Source: Micavibrio_C sp046294845 (GTDB lineage: Bacteria > Pseudomonadota > Alphaproteobacteria > Micavibrionales > Micavibrionaceae). From it: DNA of 64,000 bases. Both the position numbers and the translations under genes were made by a program. How positions within the stretch are numbered: position 1 is the first letter of the stretch; each line of letters opens with the position of its first letter. Below the pieces are notes generated by a model. That model searched no databases. It saw nothing but the letters and a program-made list of their open reading frames with translations, and was not told where the DNA came from. The stretch lies in contig JBKBNU010000001.1 of the NCBI GenBank assembly GCA_046294845.1, forward strand, positions 1,302,001 to 1,366,000, read 5' to 3'. Of the stretch, positions 42,446 through 51,689 are shown one piece after another.

Positions 42446-44101
42446 ATGTCTTTATCTGTCATGTCACCAAATCGCACGGTGCTTCTGATCGGGGATGATG
42501 CGCTGTATGTGTTCAGCGTCACAGCCCGTGTTGTCAGGTTTATTGATGTTGTAAACTGGCAGGCAGATGATTTTACAAATGTTGTGGCAGGTCTTCTCCG
42601 TAAGGAATGTAATGGCAAGCCGGTTCTGATCCTTGATGATATGACGGATCAGTATTTTAAAGGCGGTCAGCGTCTGCCGAATGTCGGGCTCATGGACAAG
42701 CAAAGCGTCCTCAAGCGCAAGCTGCAGGTAGCTTTCCCCCATTATCCTATTCGCGGCGCTTTGCCGATGAAGGAGAAGAAAAAGGGGCGTGGTGCTGCCG
42801 GGGGAGCTACGGCGAATATTCGAACAGCAGGTGATCTTTACCTTTTTGCGGGCGTGCCTATGGCAGAGCCTTTGGTGAAGACGTTTGATGCCGTCCGTAA
42901 GTCGATGGTGTCTATTGCGGGCTTCACATTGCTGCCTGTAGAAGCATCGGATATGGTGCGTGTCCTTTCAGAAAAAATTGCCGGTAAAGAGCGTGTACCC
43001 AATGAATGGGCGGTCTTTATAGGTCAGCATCAAAGCGGCGCTTTGCGTCAGGTGATTACCCGTAATGGCCAGTTGGCCATGACCCGTATTACGACGGTGA
43101 CGGCTGCCGAAGGCGATCATACAACCTGGGCGCAGGATGTATATCAGGAATTCAAGGCGACCTTAAGTTACCTTTCCCGTTATGGCTTCACAAACGAGGA
43201 TGGTGTCGAGCTTATGATCGTAGCCTCGCCGGAGGCTGGTGATGCGTTAGAGAATATGATTGATATTCCATGTCATTATTCTGCCTTTACGGTTAATGAA
43301 GCGGCGCGTGTTTTGGGTACGACGATCGGTGTTCAGGAACAGGCAGGGGTTGCTGACGCACTCCATGCGGCATGGTGTGGTCGCAAGGTTAGTTTTATCC
43401 TGAAAATGGATGCACCCGAGCTTACCAAAATCCATCAGCCCCGTCAGGCTGCTGCTGCGGGTATTGCTTTGTTGCTGTTGGGTGGATGTTATCTGGGTTG
43501 GCAGACCAGTTCACAGGCGCAAGTGATGTTTGGCCTGCAAACTGACATTAGTGATCAGAAAAGGGTTTTGGGGCAGGCGCAGGCTGAATATGATCAGGAA
43601 GTGGCCCGCCTGGAGTCTCTTGGTTTTGATGTGAAGCTGATTCAGGCCTCTTTGAATACGTTCTCCGACCTTGAAAAAAACAGAATGAGCATTGTTCCCA
43701 TTTTAAAGAAGATATCGGAAGGTTTGGGCGATGAGTTGCGTGTTGATAAAATGTCGGTCAAGGATCTGAATTTCAATCAGGAAACAACATCGACAATAGA
43801 TTTCTCGCGTGTGGCAGAGTCTGTTTCTTCGGATGACGCAGATAAACCCAAGCGTATTGAGGTTATCCTCTATATGAGTTTCCCCCAAACGATTACAACG
43901 GAAGAGGGGCGTAAGCAGATTGATGATCTGGAACGCCGCTTGCGTTCTTTGATGCCGGATCACAAGGTTTGGGTAGAGAAAAATGTCGGCAGTAAAGATT
44001 ATATGGAAGCAACTTCCGGTCAGGCGGGTGCTGCTAAAAATATGACGGCCGAAAAGCTTGATATGCAAGCTGAAATCAGAATTACAGGGCCTTTGCTATG
44101 A
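42446..44101 (+). CDS. PilM-PilN-like fused alignment protein (MshI/GspL type)
   Basis: 551 residues. Residues 1 to about 325 resemble the cytoplasmic actin-like PilM/GspL domain; a single membrane helix at about 333-352 follows; the remainder is a periplasmic PilN-like domain with coiled coil. In many pili PilM and PilN are separate genes; here one chain spans the inner membrane, as in GspL or MshI. Its stop overlaps the PilO-like start (ATGA). Assignment rests on position and architecture more than on sharp motifs. Confidence 0.68.
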   Translation: MSLSVMSPNRTVLLIGDDALYVFSVTARVVRFIDVVNWQADDFTNVVAGLLRKECNGKPVLILDDMTDQYFKGGQRLPNVGLMDKQSVLKRKLQVAFPHYPIRGALPMKEKKKGRGAAGGATANIRTAGDLYLFAGVPMAEPLVKTFDAVRKSMVSIAGFTLLPVEASDMVRVLSEKIAGKERVPNEWAVFIGQHQSGALRQVITRNGQLAMTRITTVTAAEGDHTTWAQDVYQEFKATLSYLSRYGFTNEDGVELMIVASPEAGDALENMIDIPCHYSAFTVNEAARVLGTTIGVQEQAGVADALHAAWCGRKVSFILKMDAPELTKIHQPRQAAAAGIALLLLGGCYLGWQTSSQAQVMFGLQTDISDQKRVLGQAQAEYDQEVARLESLGFDVKLIQASLNTFSDLEKNRMSIVPILKKISEGLGDELRVDKMSVKDLNFNQETTSTIDFSRVAESVSSDDADKPKRIEVILYMSFPQTITTEEGRKQIDDLERRLRSLMPDHKVWVEKNVGSKDYMEATSGQAGAAKNMTAEKLDMQAEIRITGPLL

Positions 44102-44760
44102 TTAAATTGATTGGGACAAAACGTTTGATTGCTCTTGCTGTGTTGGCGTCGCTGAATGCAACCATGGCGGCGGGAACGTATCTTTATCTTATGCCCCAAA
44201 ATGAAAAGCTGGATAGAGAGTTTAAGCAAATCAAATCACAGATTTCCAGCAAGCGTTCCGAGGCAGACAGGTTCAGGCAGGAATTTGAAGAGATTCAGCA
44301 GGAAAAAGGAAACTACCAAAGTCTTGAGGCTCAGGGCTTTATGGGTGACCAGAGTCGTCAGGCTGCCCGTAAACGTATTGATGCAATCCAAAGCTACTCA
44401 CGTGTGTTGTCTGCAAAATATAATATCATGCCTGGTGAGGCTTCCGAGGTGGAGACAGCCCGGGAAGCTGATCGTGTGATTGTTCAGAGTCCGATGTCTT
44501 TTGATATTGAGGCTCTTGATGATGCGGATGTCTTCCAGTTTGCCTATCTGATAGAAAATGCCTTTATGGGGCATACGGCTGTTACATCTTTTGAGCTTGA
44601 AAGAGCTATAGATTTGAATGATGTAACCTTAAGGCAGATTGGTACAGGAATTCCTGCGGTGCTGGTTAAGTCAAAAATGGTGCTTAACTGGAAAACTCTT
44701 ATGAAGCGTGAAGATGCGGTTATGTTCGGTGCTTCCGTAACAGCGGCGCAGGGGAGATAG
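44098..44760 (+). CDS. PilO-like inner-membrane alignment protein (MshJ/GspM type)
   Basis: 220 residues: one N-terminal membrane helix (about 8-28), a coiled coil at about 35-75 and a C-terminal alpha/beta domain. The layout and position between the PilM-PilN fusion and the PilP-like gene fit PilO, which pairs with PilN in the periplasm. Weak sequence signature. Confidence 0.6.
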   Translation: MIKLIGTKRLIALAVLASLNATMAAGTYLYLMPQNEKLDREFKQIKSQISSKRSEADRFRQEFEEIQQEKGNYQSLEAQGFMGDQSRQAARKRIDAIQSYSRVLSAKYNIMPGEASEVETAREADRVIVQSPMSFDIEALDDADVFQFAYLIENAFMGHTAVTSFELERAIDLNDVTLRQIGTGIPAVLVKSKMVLNWKTLMKREDAVMFGASVTAAQGR

Positions 44761-44762
44761 TA

Positions 44763-45560
44763 ATGATCGTGAACTCCTCTTATAAAAGAACAATCCTGAT
44801 TGCCGGTGTTGCCGGTTTTGCGGCTTTCTATAATCCGCTCCTCAATCAGAGGGCTTATGCTCAGGAAGCACCTGCTGTTGCGGCACCAGAGGCAGAATTG
44901 GTAATAGGCAGTATTTCCGGTCAGCCAGCGGATGATGCTGTGTTGCAATCTCCCGATGATATGGCGCAAGCCCCTGATACGCAGGGTGTAATGCCTGCTG
45001 AGGGCTTGGGTGAAGGTTTGGGCGAAGGGGATGAGTCGAATGGCAGATTTGATGAACTTGATCCTCAGGACCTGCTTGATATGGATGCTGCTTTACAGCG
45101 CATGTCGCTCATAAGGCCCGATACAGCAAAACCCGAGGAAATAGGGACACTGGTGTTCACTTTGTGGCAGCACTCTTTATTACAACAGGCTAAACAAACA
45201 TTTACAACCCGTGAAGTGACTCAAGAAGAAATTGAGAGAGCCAAAAATGGCGAGCTTGATGAGGTCCAAAAACCAAAAGGGATCAGAGAGCTGAGTTTGA
45301 GCGGTATTTTGTTCAAGACGAAGGATGATTGGGTGGTTTGGCTGAATGGTCAGCGTTGGGCGCCTAATGCACTGCCCAAGCAAGTTATCGATATCAAGGT
45401 CAGCAAAACCCATATTGATCTAAAATGGTTTGACGAATATACCAACCTTATCTATCCGGTGCGCATGAGGCCGCACCAGCGTTTCAATCTGGATAGCCGT
45501 ATTTTCCTGCCGGGCTTGACTGCTGATGCCGCGGCCCAGTTGCAAGCTGTATCGAGATAA
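44763..45560 (+). CDS. PilP-like periplasmic protein (MshK/GspB type)
   Basis: 265 residues. A signal sequence or anchor is followed by a low-complexity acidic region with GEGLGEG, and a C-terminal beta domain (LSLSGILFKTKDDWVVWLNG), which resembles the PilP/GspB homology region that contacts the secretin. Position supports the call. It is not a lipoprotein by sequence, unlike many PilP. Confidence 0.55.
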   Translation: MIVNSSYKRTILIAGVAGFAAFYNPLLNQRAYAQEAPAVAAPEAELVIGSISGQPADDAVLQSPDDMAQAPDTQGVMPAEGLGEGLGEGDESNGRFDELDPQDLLDMDAALQRMSLIRPDTAKPEEIGTLVFTLWQHSLLQQAKQTFTTREVTQEEIERAKNGELDEVQKPKGIRELSLSGILFKTKDDWVVWLNGQRWAPNALPKQVIDIKVSKTHIDLKWFDEYTNLIYPVRMRPHQRFNLDSRIFLPGLTADAAAQLQAVSR

Positions 45561-45564
45561 TTCT

Positions 45565-46296
45565 ATGACTGAATCTGCGCTCTCTCTTCAGGGCCTTACG
45601 GTTTGCTATGGCGAGAAGAAGGTCCTTGATAGTATTAATCTGGATGTTAAATCGGGCGAGATGTTTGGCTTGATGGGATTGAATGGTGTCGGCAAAACAA
45701 CCATGATTAAATCCATACTGGGATTGCGTGATCCCGATGGGGGCGATATCCGCATATTCGGTAATGATCGTCTGAGTATGCAAAGCAAAAAGAAACTGGC
45801 TTATTTGCCCGAGCGTTTTGATCCGCCCTGGTTCTTGTCGGGAATGGAATTTATCAGGTTTTCTCTGTCTTTGTACAAAACGCCGTTTAACGCCTCTGAT
45901 GCCATTCAGGCAGCAGAAAAGCTTGCGCTTGATCCGACGGTTCTAAAAAACCGTGTACAAACCTATTCGAAGGGGATGAGGCAGAAACTGGGCCTGATTG
46001 GCACTTTGATGACGGGATGCCCGTTATTGATACTGGATGAGCCGATGAGTGGTCTGGATCCCAAGGCGCGCGCTTATGTTAAAGATATGTTGCGTGAGGT
46101 CAGGGCTGAGGGGCGGACGGTTTTCCTGAGTTCTCACATTCTGGCCGATATGCACGAATTGTGTGACAATGTCGTGGTCTTGCATAATCAGCGCTTCCAG
46201 TACGAAGGAACGCCTCAGGGTTTGTGTGATTATGGCCAATCAGCGAATATTGAACGGGCTTTCTTGAATGTTATTGATGGTCGGGTGGCTGCCTGA
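45565..46296 (+). CDS. ABC transporter ATP-binding protein inside the pilus locus
   Basis: 243 residues with all ABC marks: Walker A GLNGVGKTT, signature YSKGMRQK, Walker B LLILDEPMSGLD and the switch His in SSHI. Starts 4 bp after the PilP-like stop, so it is in the pilus operon. Its likely partner, an ABC-2 type permease, lies near 53.7 kb after the secretin. Substrate unknown; the ABC-2 family commonly exports lipids, polysaccharides or drugs, and some motility ABC systems lie with their machinery. Confidence 0.9.
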   Translation: MTESALSLQGLTVCYGEKKVLDSINLDVKSGEMFGLMGLNGVGKTTMIKSILGLRDPDGGDIRIFGNDRLSMQSKKKLAYLPERFDPPWFLSGMEFIRFSLSLYKTPFNASDAIQAAEKLALDPTVLKNRVQTYSKGMRQKLGLIGTLMTGCPLLILDEPMSGLDPKARAYVKDMLREVRAEGRTVFLSSHILADMHELCDNVVVLHNQRFQYEGTPQGLCDYGQSANIERAFLNVIDGRVAA

Positions 46297-46435
46297 TTGA
46301 TCTTCAAAAGGGCCTTTTAATCTTGTGTTTTTTGGGGGAAACGGGGATTCACTTGGTACAGGAAGTCTGATAGACTCTTAAGGCTAGGTAGCGTCTCGAC
46401 GGGTTTCTCCGTCACAGTAAAAGAAGGAATTATGT

Positions 46436-48283
46436 GTGATGACATCCGGTAAAGATGATCATGATGATCTGGACCTCGATCAGGATTTTGAGCAGGATAT
46501 GACGCTTGAGCCTGATGTGGATGATGTTCTGGATGCAGGCGGTATTGATGAGCCTTTGAGCGCAGGGCCCCTTCGTTCATCTTATGATGATTTTGATGAT
46601 GGACAGGACGACCATGGTTCTGAGGTCGCCGCCGATGATGCAGATGATATTTATGCTGATGAAGAGCCCGCTCCCCGTAAAAAATCGGGTGGCGGTCTGG
46701 CCAAGATTGTAGGGCCTTTGCTTGTTCTGGCTGTTGCCGGAGGGGCGGGGGCTTATATAGTGATGAATCCTTCACTGCTTAATCAGTTGATGGGCACATC
46801 AACGGCTATCAAGCCTGCTGCTGTTGCGGCAACGATTGATTTGCCGGGAGAAGGGATGATGCCAACGCCGCCCGCGGATGTTGCGCAGAATAATGAGCCA
46901 CCACAACCTTTGGCTAATGTGAATGAGATGCCACAGGCAGAGGCGCCGCCCATGCCTGATATGCCCATCATTGCCGAGGAGATTGTAGCTGATGTTTCTG
47001 TAGCTGATGTTTCTGTAGCTGATGCCCCTGTTTCTGATATGCCTGTAACAAGTGATGCCGGTATTCCGGTAGAGCCCGCGATTGCAGATGTGGTGCCTGA
47101 AGTGCAGCAGGATACACGTGAAGCTGTTATGGGGTCTGATGTTGCTGTCACACCCGAGGCTTTAGCGCTTGACGGCTCTGCCGATGTCGCTCCTGCCGAT
47201 GTTGTTCCTGCCGATGTTGTTCCTGATCAGGCGGTTGTTGAGCCTCCTGTTGAGCAGCCTGCTGCTGAGCAGGACGCTGTAGCGGAGGCTACCCCTGATG
47301 TTGTGCCGACAGCGCCTGCTGAGCCGCCCGTTGAAACACCTGATGTTGCAGCTGTAACCGAACCTACATTTGTTCCGGCTGCTCCGGATATTCCCGATGT
47401 TACATCGGAGCTGCCTGTAGCTGAAACTGCCGTGCCTCCTGTTATGAATGTTCAGGAGTTGCAAAATCAGGCGCCGACAACACCGCGTACGGTTACACAG
47501 GTTGACCCTATGGCAGCCTCGCCGGAGGCTGTGGCGGGGGTTTCTTCTGCTCCTGCAGCAACGGCACCTGCCTCTAACGTGTATTATGATTCATTGTCGC
47601 AAGTGCCAACAGGTGCTATGGCTACAGGCGTGGGGCCGCGTGAGTTGAATCCGACATTGGAGCCTGCCTCCAAAATGATCATCGTCAACAAGGAAAGCGA
47701 AGAGAAGAGTCAGGAATCCATGCTGGTTTCTGCTAATCGTGCTTTGAAGTTGAAACGTTATGATTCAGCATTGGAGATTTTTGACCAGCTCTATGCAAAG
47801 AATAATCGTGATGTTCGTATCCTGATGGGGCGTGCTGTTGCTCAACAAAATATGGGCCTGAGCGAGTCGGCGATCCAGAGTTATGAGGAGGTTTTGAATC
47901 TGAAACCCAATCATACGGAAGCTCTGATTAATATGATGGGGCTGGTGCGGTCACAATATCCCGAGATCGCCTTGCGCCGTTTGCTGGAGCTGTATGCCAA
48001 GCATCCGGGTAACGCCAGCATTGCTGCCCAAATTGGCGTTACTAACGCTGACCTTGGTCACTTTGACGATGCCTTGCGTTATCTGGGAATAGCATCCACG
48101 ATTGAGCCAGGAAATGCCCAGCATATCTTCAATATGGCGATTGCTGCCGATCGTATGGGTAATAAGGCCGAAGCTGTTCGTCTGTATGAGCGCGCCTTGG
48201 AGATTGATGTCGTTAACGGTGGTGGCAACAGTGTGCCGCGCGAGAAAATTTACGACCGTTTGTCGGTTCTGCGCCGCGGATAG
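46436..48283 (+). CDS. Membrane-anchored TPR protein of the pilus locus (MshN-like)
   Basis: 615 residues: an Asp/Glu-rich cytoplasmic N-terminus, a membrane helix at about 92-110, a long Pro/Ala/Val/Asp-rich region (about 125-400) with short ADV-type repeats, and at least four TPR units from about 420 to the end (NRALKLKRYDSALEIFDQL and following). In MSHA loci a TPR protein (MshN) occupies a similar place and may guide secretin assembly. GTG 46436 has AAGGA at the best distance; ATG 46439 is next. Confidence 0.72.
   Translation: MMTSGKDDHDDLDLDQDFEQDMTLEPDVDDVLDAGGIDEPLSAGPLRSSYDDFDDGQDDHGSEVAADDADDIYADEEPAPRKKSGGGLAKIVGPLLVLAVAGGAGAYIVMNPSLLNQLMGTSTAIKPAAVAATIDLPGEGMMPTPPADVAQNNEPPQPLANVNEMPQAEAPPMPDMPIIAEEIVADVSVADVSVADAPVSDMPVTSDAGIPVEPAIADVVPEVQQDTREAVMGSDVAVTPEALALDGSADVAPADVVPADVVPDQAVVEPPVEQPAAEQDAVAEATPDVVPTAPAEPPVETPDVAAVTEPTFVPAAPDIPDVTSELPVAETAVPPVMNVQELQNQAPTTPRTVTQVDPMAASPEAVAGVSSAPAATAPASNVYYDSLSQVPTGAMATGVGPRELNPTLEPASKMIIVNKESEEKSQESMLVSANRALKLKRYDSALEIFDQLYAKNNRDVRILMGRAVAQQNMGLSESAIQSYEEVLNLKPNHTEALINMMGLVRSQYPEIALRRLLELYAKHPGNASIAAQIGVTNADLGHFDDALRYLGIASTIEPGNAQHIFNMAIAADRMGNKAEAVRLYERALEIDVVNGGGNSVPREKIYDRLSVLRRG
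46985..47024 (+). repeat. 15-bp tandem repeat in the TPR gene
   Basis: GTAGCTGATGTTTCT occurs twice in tandem (46985-47014) and a third time partially, encoding repeats of VADVS in the linker. Confidence 0.8.
47180..47224 (+). repeat. Second 15-bp tandem repeat in the TPR gene
   Basis: GCCGATGTTGTTCCT twice (47195-47224), preceded by a copy with two changes (47180-47194), encoding ADVAP/ADVVP repeats. Period of 15 bp keeps the frame, so length variation between strains is possible. Confidence 0.8.
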
Positions 48284-48285
48284 AT

Positions 48286-49107
48286 ATGCAAGGTCTTGAA
48301 AATTTAACGGGGGTGGCCGGGCTGATACTGGCCATCCCTTTTGGCTTGTGTCTGGGTAGTTTTGCAACGGCTATCGCTTCACGTATTCCTCTTGGCAAGT
48401 CATGGATTTTTTCAAAGGACAAGGGGGCAGAGCGCTCTGCCTGTGTCCATTGCCATCATGGATTGGGCGTGCTCGATCTGATACCGCTTTTCTCGTGGCT
48501 TTTTTTAAGGGGGCGTTGTCGTTATTGTCAGGTACGCATTGGCGTGCGCTATCCTCTGACCGAATGTGCGGCACTTCTCATGACTCTTATGGCTTATTAT
48601 TCATGGGGTTTTAGCGGGCAGGGGCTGCTGGTCATTTTGGCTATCCCCTTTCTTCTGGCCATGCTGATGATTGATTGGGAGCACATGATTTTGCCCGATC
48701 AATTACAAATTATTGTGTTGGTTCTGGGGGGATTGTTCTGGGGGGCGGGTGTTGGCGAATATTTTTCTTTGAGCGATTTGCTGGGTCAGATCATGGTCAT
48801 GGCTCTTTATGCTGGCCCGATATTTTTAATGGGCTGGATGATTTCACGTCTAAAAAAGGTTGAAGCCCTCGGGTTTGGCGATGTGAAATTCATGGCGATT
48901 GCAGGTCTGTGGTTGGGGATATCGGCTTTGCCGCTTTTCTTCGTATTGACCGGGGTGATGGGAATTGTGTTCTCCATTTTCTGGAAATTTAGAACCGGTG
49001 TACAGCGTTTTCCCTTCGGGCCAGCGTTGATTACCAGTTTTTTCATAGTTTTATGTTTACAAGGACCGCTGCTGAAAATGTTCTTTAATGCTTCTCTGGG
49101 GCTTTGA
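48286..49107 (+). CDS. pilD: Type IV prepilin peptidase (A24 family)
   Basis: 273 residues, about eight membrane helices. The cytoplasmic loop carries two CxxC pairs (CVHC near residue 52 and CRYC near 82), and the aspartate pair is visible: Asp130 in MLMIDWEH and Asp199 in GFGDVKF. It removes prepilin leader peptides and N-methylates Phe1; the pilin 7 kb away has the matching site. It starts 3 bp after the TPR gene. Confidence 0.95.
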   Translation: MQGLENLTGVAGLILAIPFGLCLGSFATAIASRIPLGKSWIFSKDKGAERSACVHCHHGLGVLDLIPLFSWLFLRGRCRYCQVRIGVRYPLTECAALLMTLMAYYSWGFSGQGLLVILAIPFLLAMLMIDWEHMILPDQLQIIVLVLGGLFWGAGVGEYFSLSDLLGQIMVMALYAGPIFLMGWMISRLKKVEALGFGDVKFMAIAGLWLGISALPLFFVLTGVMGIVFSIFWKFRTGVQRFPFGPALITSFFIVLCLQGPLLKMFFNASLGL

Positions 49108-49172
49108 TGAAGGGTATTCTTGTGAAGAAAAGATTCGTAACAGGTCTTGATCCCTGCGGTTTTAACCTTCCG

Positions 49173-49201
49173 TTGGGAATTTTCCTGTAAAACATTAATA
49201 T
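49173..49201 (+). promoter_or_regulatory. Probable promoter of pilT-pilU
   Basis: TTGGGA at 49173-49178, 17 bp spacer, TAATAT at 49196-49201, 42 bp before the pilT start. Confidence 0.5.
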
Positions 49202-49242
49202 TGAAGGATCTTTTACCGCTTATTTCCTAAACGGAGGCCACC

Positions 49243-50385
49243 TTGGATATTACGCAGCTTTTGGCTTTTACGATGCAGAACAATGCATCCGATTTGCATT
49301 TAAGCCCGAACAACCCGCCGATTATCCGTGCTCATGGTGATTTGAAGCGTATCAAGTCCGATCCTTTGCGGAGTGATGATATCCGTACCATGTTGTATTC
49401 GGTGATGACCGAAGACCAGCGTGCCGAATTCGAACGTGACATGGAACTCGACTTTGCTATCGCCTTTGGCGAGAAGGCACGTTTCCGTGTGAATATCTTC
49501 ACGACCCGTACAGGGACAGCTGCTGTTTTTCGTAGCATTCCATCGCTTATTCCGACAATGGAAGAGTTGGAATTGCCGAAGGTAATGAAACGTTTTGCCG
49601 AACTTGAAAAAGGTCTGGTTCTGGTGACAGGTCCAACCGGTTCGGGCAAGTCGACTACGCTAGCGTCCTTGATTAATCATATCAATGAAACAGAAGCCCG
49701 CCACATTATCACGGTTGAAGACCCCGTTGAATTCTTCCACATGTCGAAGAAAAGTCTGGTCAATCACCGCGAATTGGGCACTGATACCAAAACATTCCAT
49801 AGGGCTTTGAAGTCGGCCCTGCGCGAAGATCCTGACGTTATTCTGGTGGGGGAGATGCGTGACCATGAAACGATTTCTCTGGCACTGACGGCTGCTGAAA
49901 CAGGTCACCTTGTTTTCGGTACATTGCACTCTAATACGGCCGCCAAAACCATTGACCGTATTATTGACGTTTTCCCGACGGGTGACAAAGAAATGATCCG
50001 TGCGATGTTAGCGAGTTCGTTGCAGGGCGTCGTATCTCAATCCCTGCTGAAAAAGGCGGGTGGTGGTGGTCGTGTTGGCGCCTTCGAAATTCTGGTGGGG
50101 ACGAACGCTGTTCGTAACCTGATACGTGAAAACCAGATTGCCCAGATGTACTCGATGATCCAGACGGGTGCCCGTTACGGTATGATCACCATGGAAGATG
50201 CTATTAAATCATTGCTTGAGGCCGGGATTGTTGATCCTGTGGAAGCGCGTCGTGCCCTGCTGAAGACTTCTGATGAAGAGGATGCGTCTGACGGGGAGGG
50301 AGACGATGGCGACTCAAATGTACAGGGAATGCCGGGTGGGCGTTCGGGAACTCAGCCGGCTGATGATGAGGGGTATTCGTTTTGA
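49243..50385 (+). CDS. pilT: Pilus retraction ATPase PilT
   Basis: 380 residues. An N-terminal PAS-like fold then ATPase core with Walker A GPTGSGKST near residue 130, DPVEF, the Asp box and Walker B near VGEMRDHETI, and the AIRNLIRE motif of PilT as AVRNLIREN. No zinc-binding Cys, separating it from PilB. A Gly/Asp-rich tail of 35 residues extends beyond PilT. Start is TTG behind ACGGAGG. Retraction implies twitching-type movement or adhesion. Confidence 0.92.
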   Translation: MDITQLLAFTMQNNASDLHLSPNNPPIIRAHGDLKRIKSDPLRSDDIRTMLYSVMTEDQRAEFERDMELDFAIAFGEKARFRVNIFTTRTGTAAVFRSIPSLIPTMEELELPKVMKRFAELEKGLVLVTGPTGSGKSTTLASLINHINETEARHIITVEDPVEFFHMSKKSLVNHRELGTDTKTFHRALKSALREDPDVILVGEMRDHETISLALTAAETGHLVFGTLHSNTAAKTIDRIIDVFPTGDKEMIRAMLASSLQGVVSQSLLKKAGGGGRVGAFEILVGTNAVRNLIRENQIAQMYSMIQTGARYGMITMEDAIKSLLEAGIVDPVEARRALLKTSDEEDASDGEGDDGDSNVQGMPGGRSGTQPADDEGYSF

Positions 50386-51524
50386 CCAGCGCGCCTATGG
50401 TACTGCGTTATTTTCAGGCCATGAACGAGCGTCAGGCCAGTGATCTCTATTTAACGGTGGGATTCCCGCCGTCATTGCGTATTGAGGGCACTTTGGAAAA
50501 TATCAGGCCAGAGCCGCTGACGGTTGATGAGATTAATGAAATCATCTCTTCAATTCTGACAAATAGACAGCGCCGTGAGTTTGAAACCCAGATGGAATTG
50601 AACACGTCTTTGGATGTGGGTCGTTTTGGGCGCTTCCGTGTGAACTGCCTGCGTCAGCGGCAGTTTCCGGCTATGGTTTTGCGCCGTATTGTTTCCAAAA
50701 TTCCTACATTTACAGAACTGAGGTTGCCGCCTGTTCTTGAGCGTTTAGCTTTGGAGAAGCGCGGTCTTATTCTGGTGACAGGGCAGACGGGTTCGGGTAA
50801 GTCAACGACTTTGGCATCCATGATTGATTTCCGGAATACAAACGAGCAGGGGCATATCATTACTATTGAAGACCCTATCGAGTATTTCCATGAGCATAAA
50901 AAATCCGTGATTACACAACGGGAAGTTGGTGTAGATACAGAGTCTTATTCGGTGGCTTTAAAGAATGCGTTGAGACAGCGCCCTGACGTTATTCTTGTGG
51001 GCGAGATCAGGGATCGTGAGGTCATGGAGCAGGCCTTGATGGCGGCTGACACGGGTCACCTGTGTCTAGCAACGCTTCACACGAACAATGCCTCGCAATC
51101 AATTGAAAGAATTGTGAATTTATTCCCCGAAGATTATCATGCGCAGATCAGACTCAACCTCTCGAACAATCTGAAGGGGATTGTCTCGCAGCGCCTGATC
51201 CCCTCGGCAAAGGGTGGAATGGCTCTTGCTATTGAGATTATGCTCAATCAAGGTTTGGTGAGGGAGTTAATTCATAAAGGCGAGATCACTAAAATCCGCG
51301 AGGTCATGGAGCAAAACTCTCCTTTGGGAATGTGCAGCTTCGATCAAACCTTAATGAAGTTGTTCAAGGAAGGTTTGATTACAGAGGAGATGGCGTTGTC
51401 ACAAGCTGACCAGCCGGGCGACCTGAAGATCAAGATCCAGCAAATCAAGTTGGGCGGGACGGATAGCAAAGAAGTCTTGCGGACTATCAATACGACGGGT
51501 CTGCGTATTTCGGATGAGCGCTAG
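50382..51524 (+). CDS. pilU: PilT-like accessory retraction ATPase PilU
   Basis: 380 residues, paralogous to PilT before it: Walker A GQTGSGKST at about 134, EDPIEYFHEHKKS, GEIRDREVMEQAL, and the RELIHKGEITKIREVMEQ segment typical of PilU. Starts at TTG overlapping the pilT stop (TTGA), with ATG 50397 as alternative. PilU usually works together with PilT to raise retraction force. Confidence 0.82.
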   Translation: MTSAPMVLRYFQAMNERQASDLYLTVGFPPSLRIEGTLENIRPEPLTVDEINEIISSILTNRQRREFETQMELNTSLDVGRFGRFRVNCLRQRQFPAMVLRRIVSKIPTFTELRLPPVLERLALEKRGLILVTGQTGSGKSTTLASMIDFRNTNEQGHIITIEDPIEYFHEHKKSVITQREVGVDTESYSVALKNALRQRPDVILVGEIRDREVMEQALMAADTGHLCLATLHTNNASQSIERIVNLFPEDYHAQIRLNLSNNLKGIVSQRLIPSAKGGMALAIEIMLNQGLVRELIHKGEITKIREVMEQNSPLGMCSFDQTLMKLFKEGLITEEMALSQADQPGDLKIKIQQIKLGGTDSKEVLRTINTTGLRISDER

Positions 51525-51572
51525 TCGCGCCCCCATTTTTCTGAAAAATATAACTTTTGGTTAGGCACTGTT

Positions 51573-51600
51573 TTGCCGGAATCACAGTTTGTGTTATAAA
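51573..51600 (+). promoter_or_regulatory. Probable promoter of the secretin gene
   Basis: TTGCCG at 51573-51578, 16 bp spacer, TATAAA at 51595-51600, about 90 bp before the start. Confidence 0.45.
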
Positions 51601-51689
51601 TATAGCACACAGGGGGCCTCTGATTCGGGGACCTTTTCTTTGGGTTCATCTTTTTAAAATCAACTTCTTATTTGGGTTAAGTTCACAAT

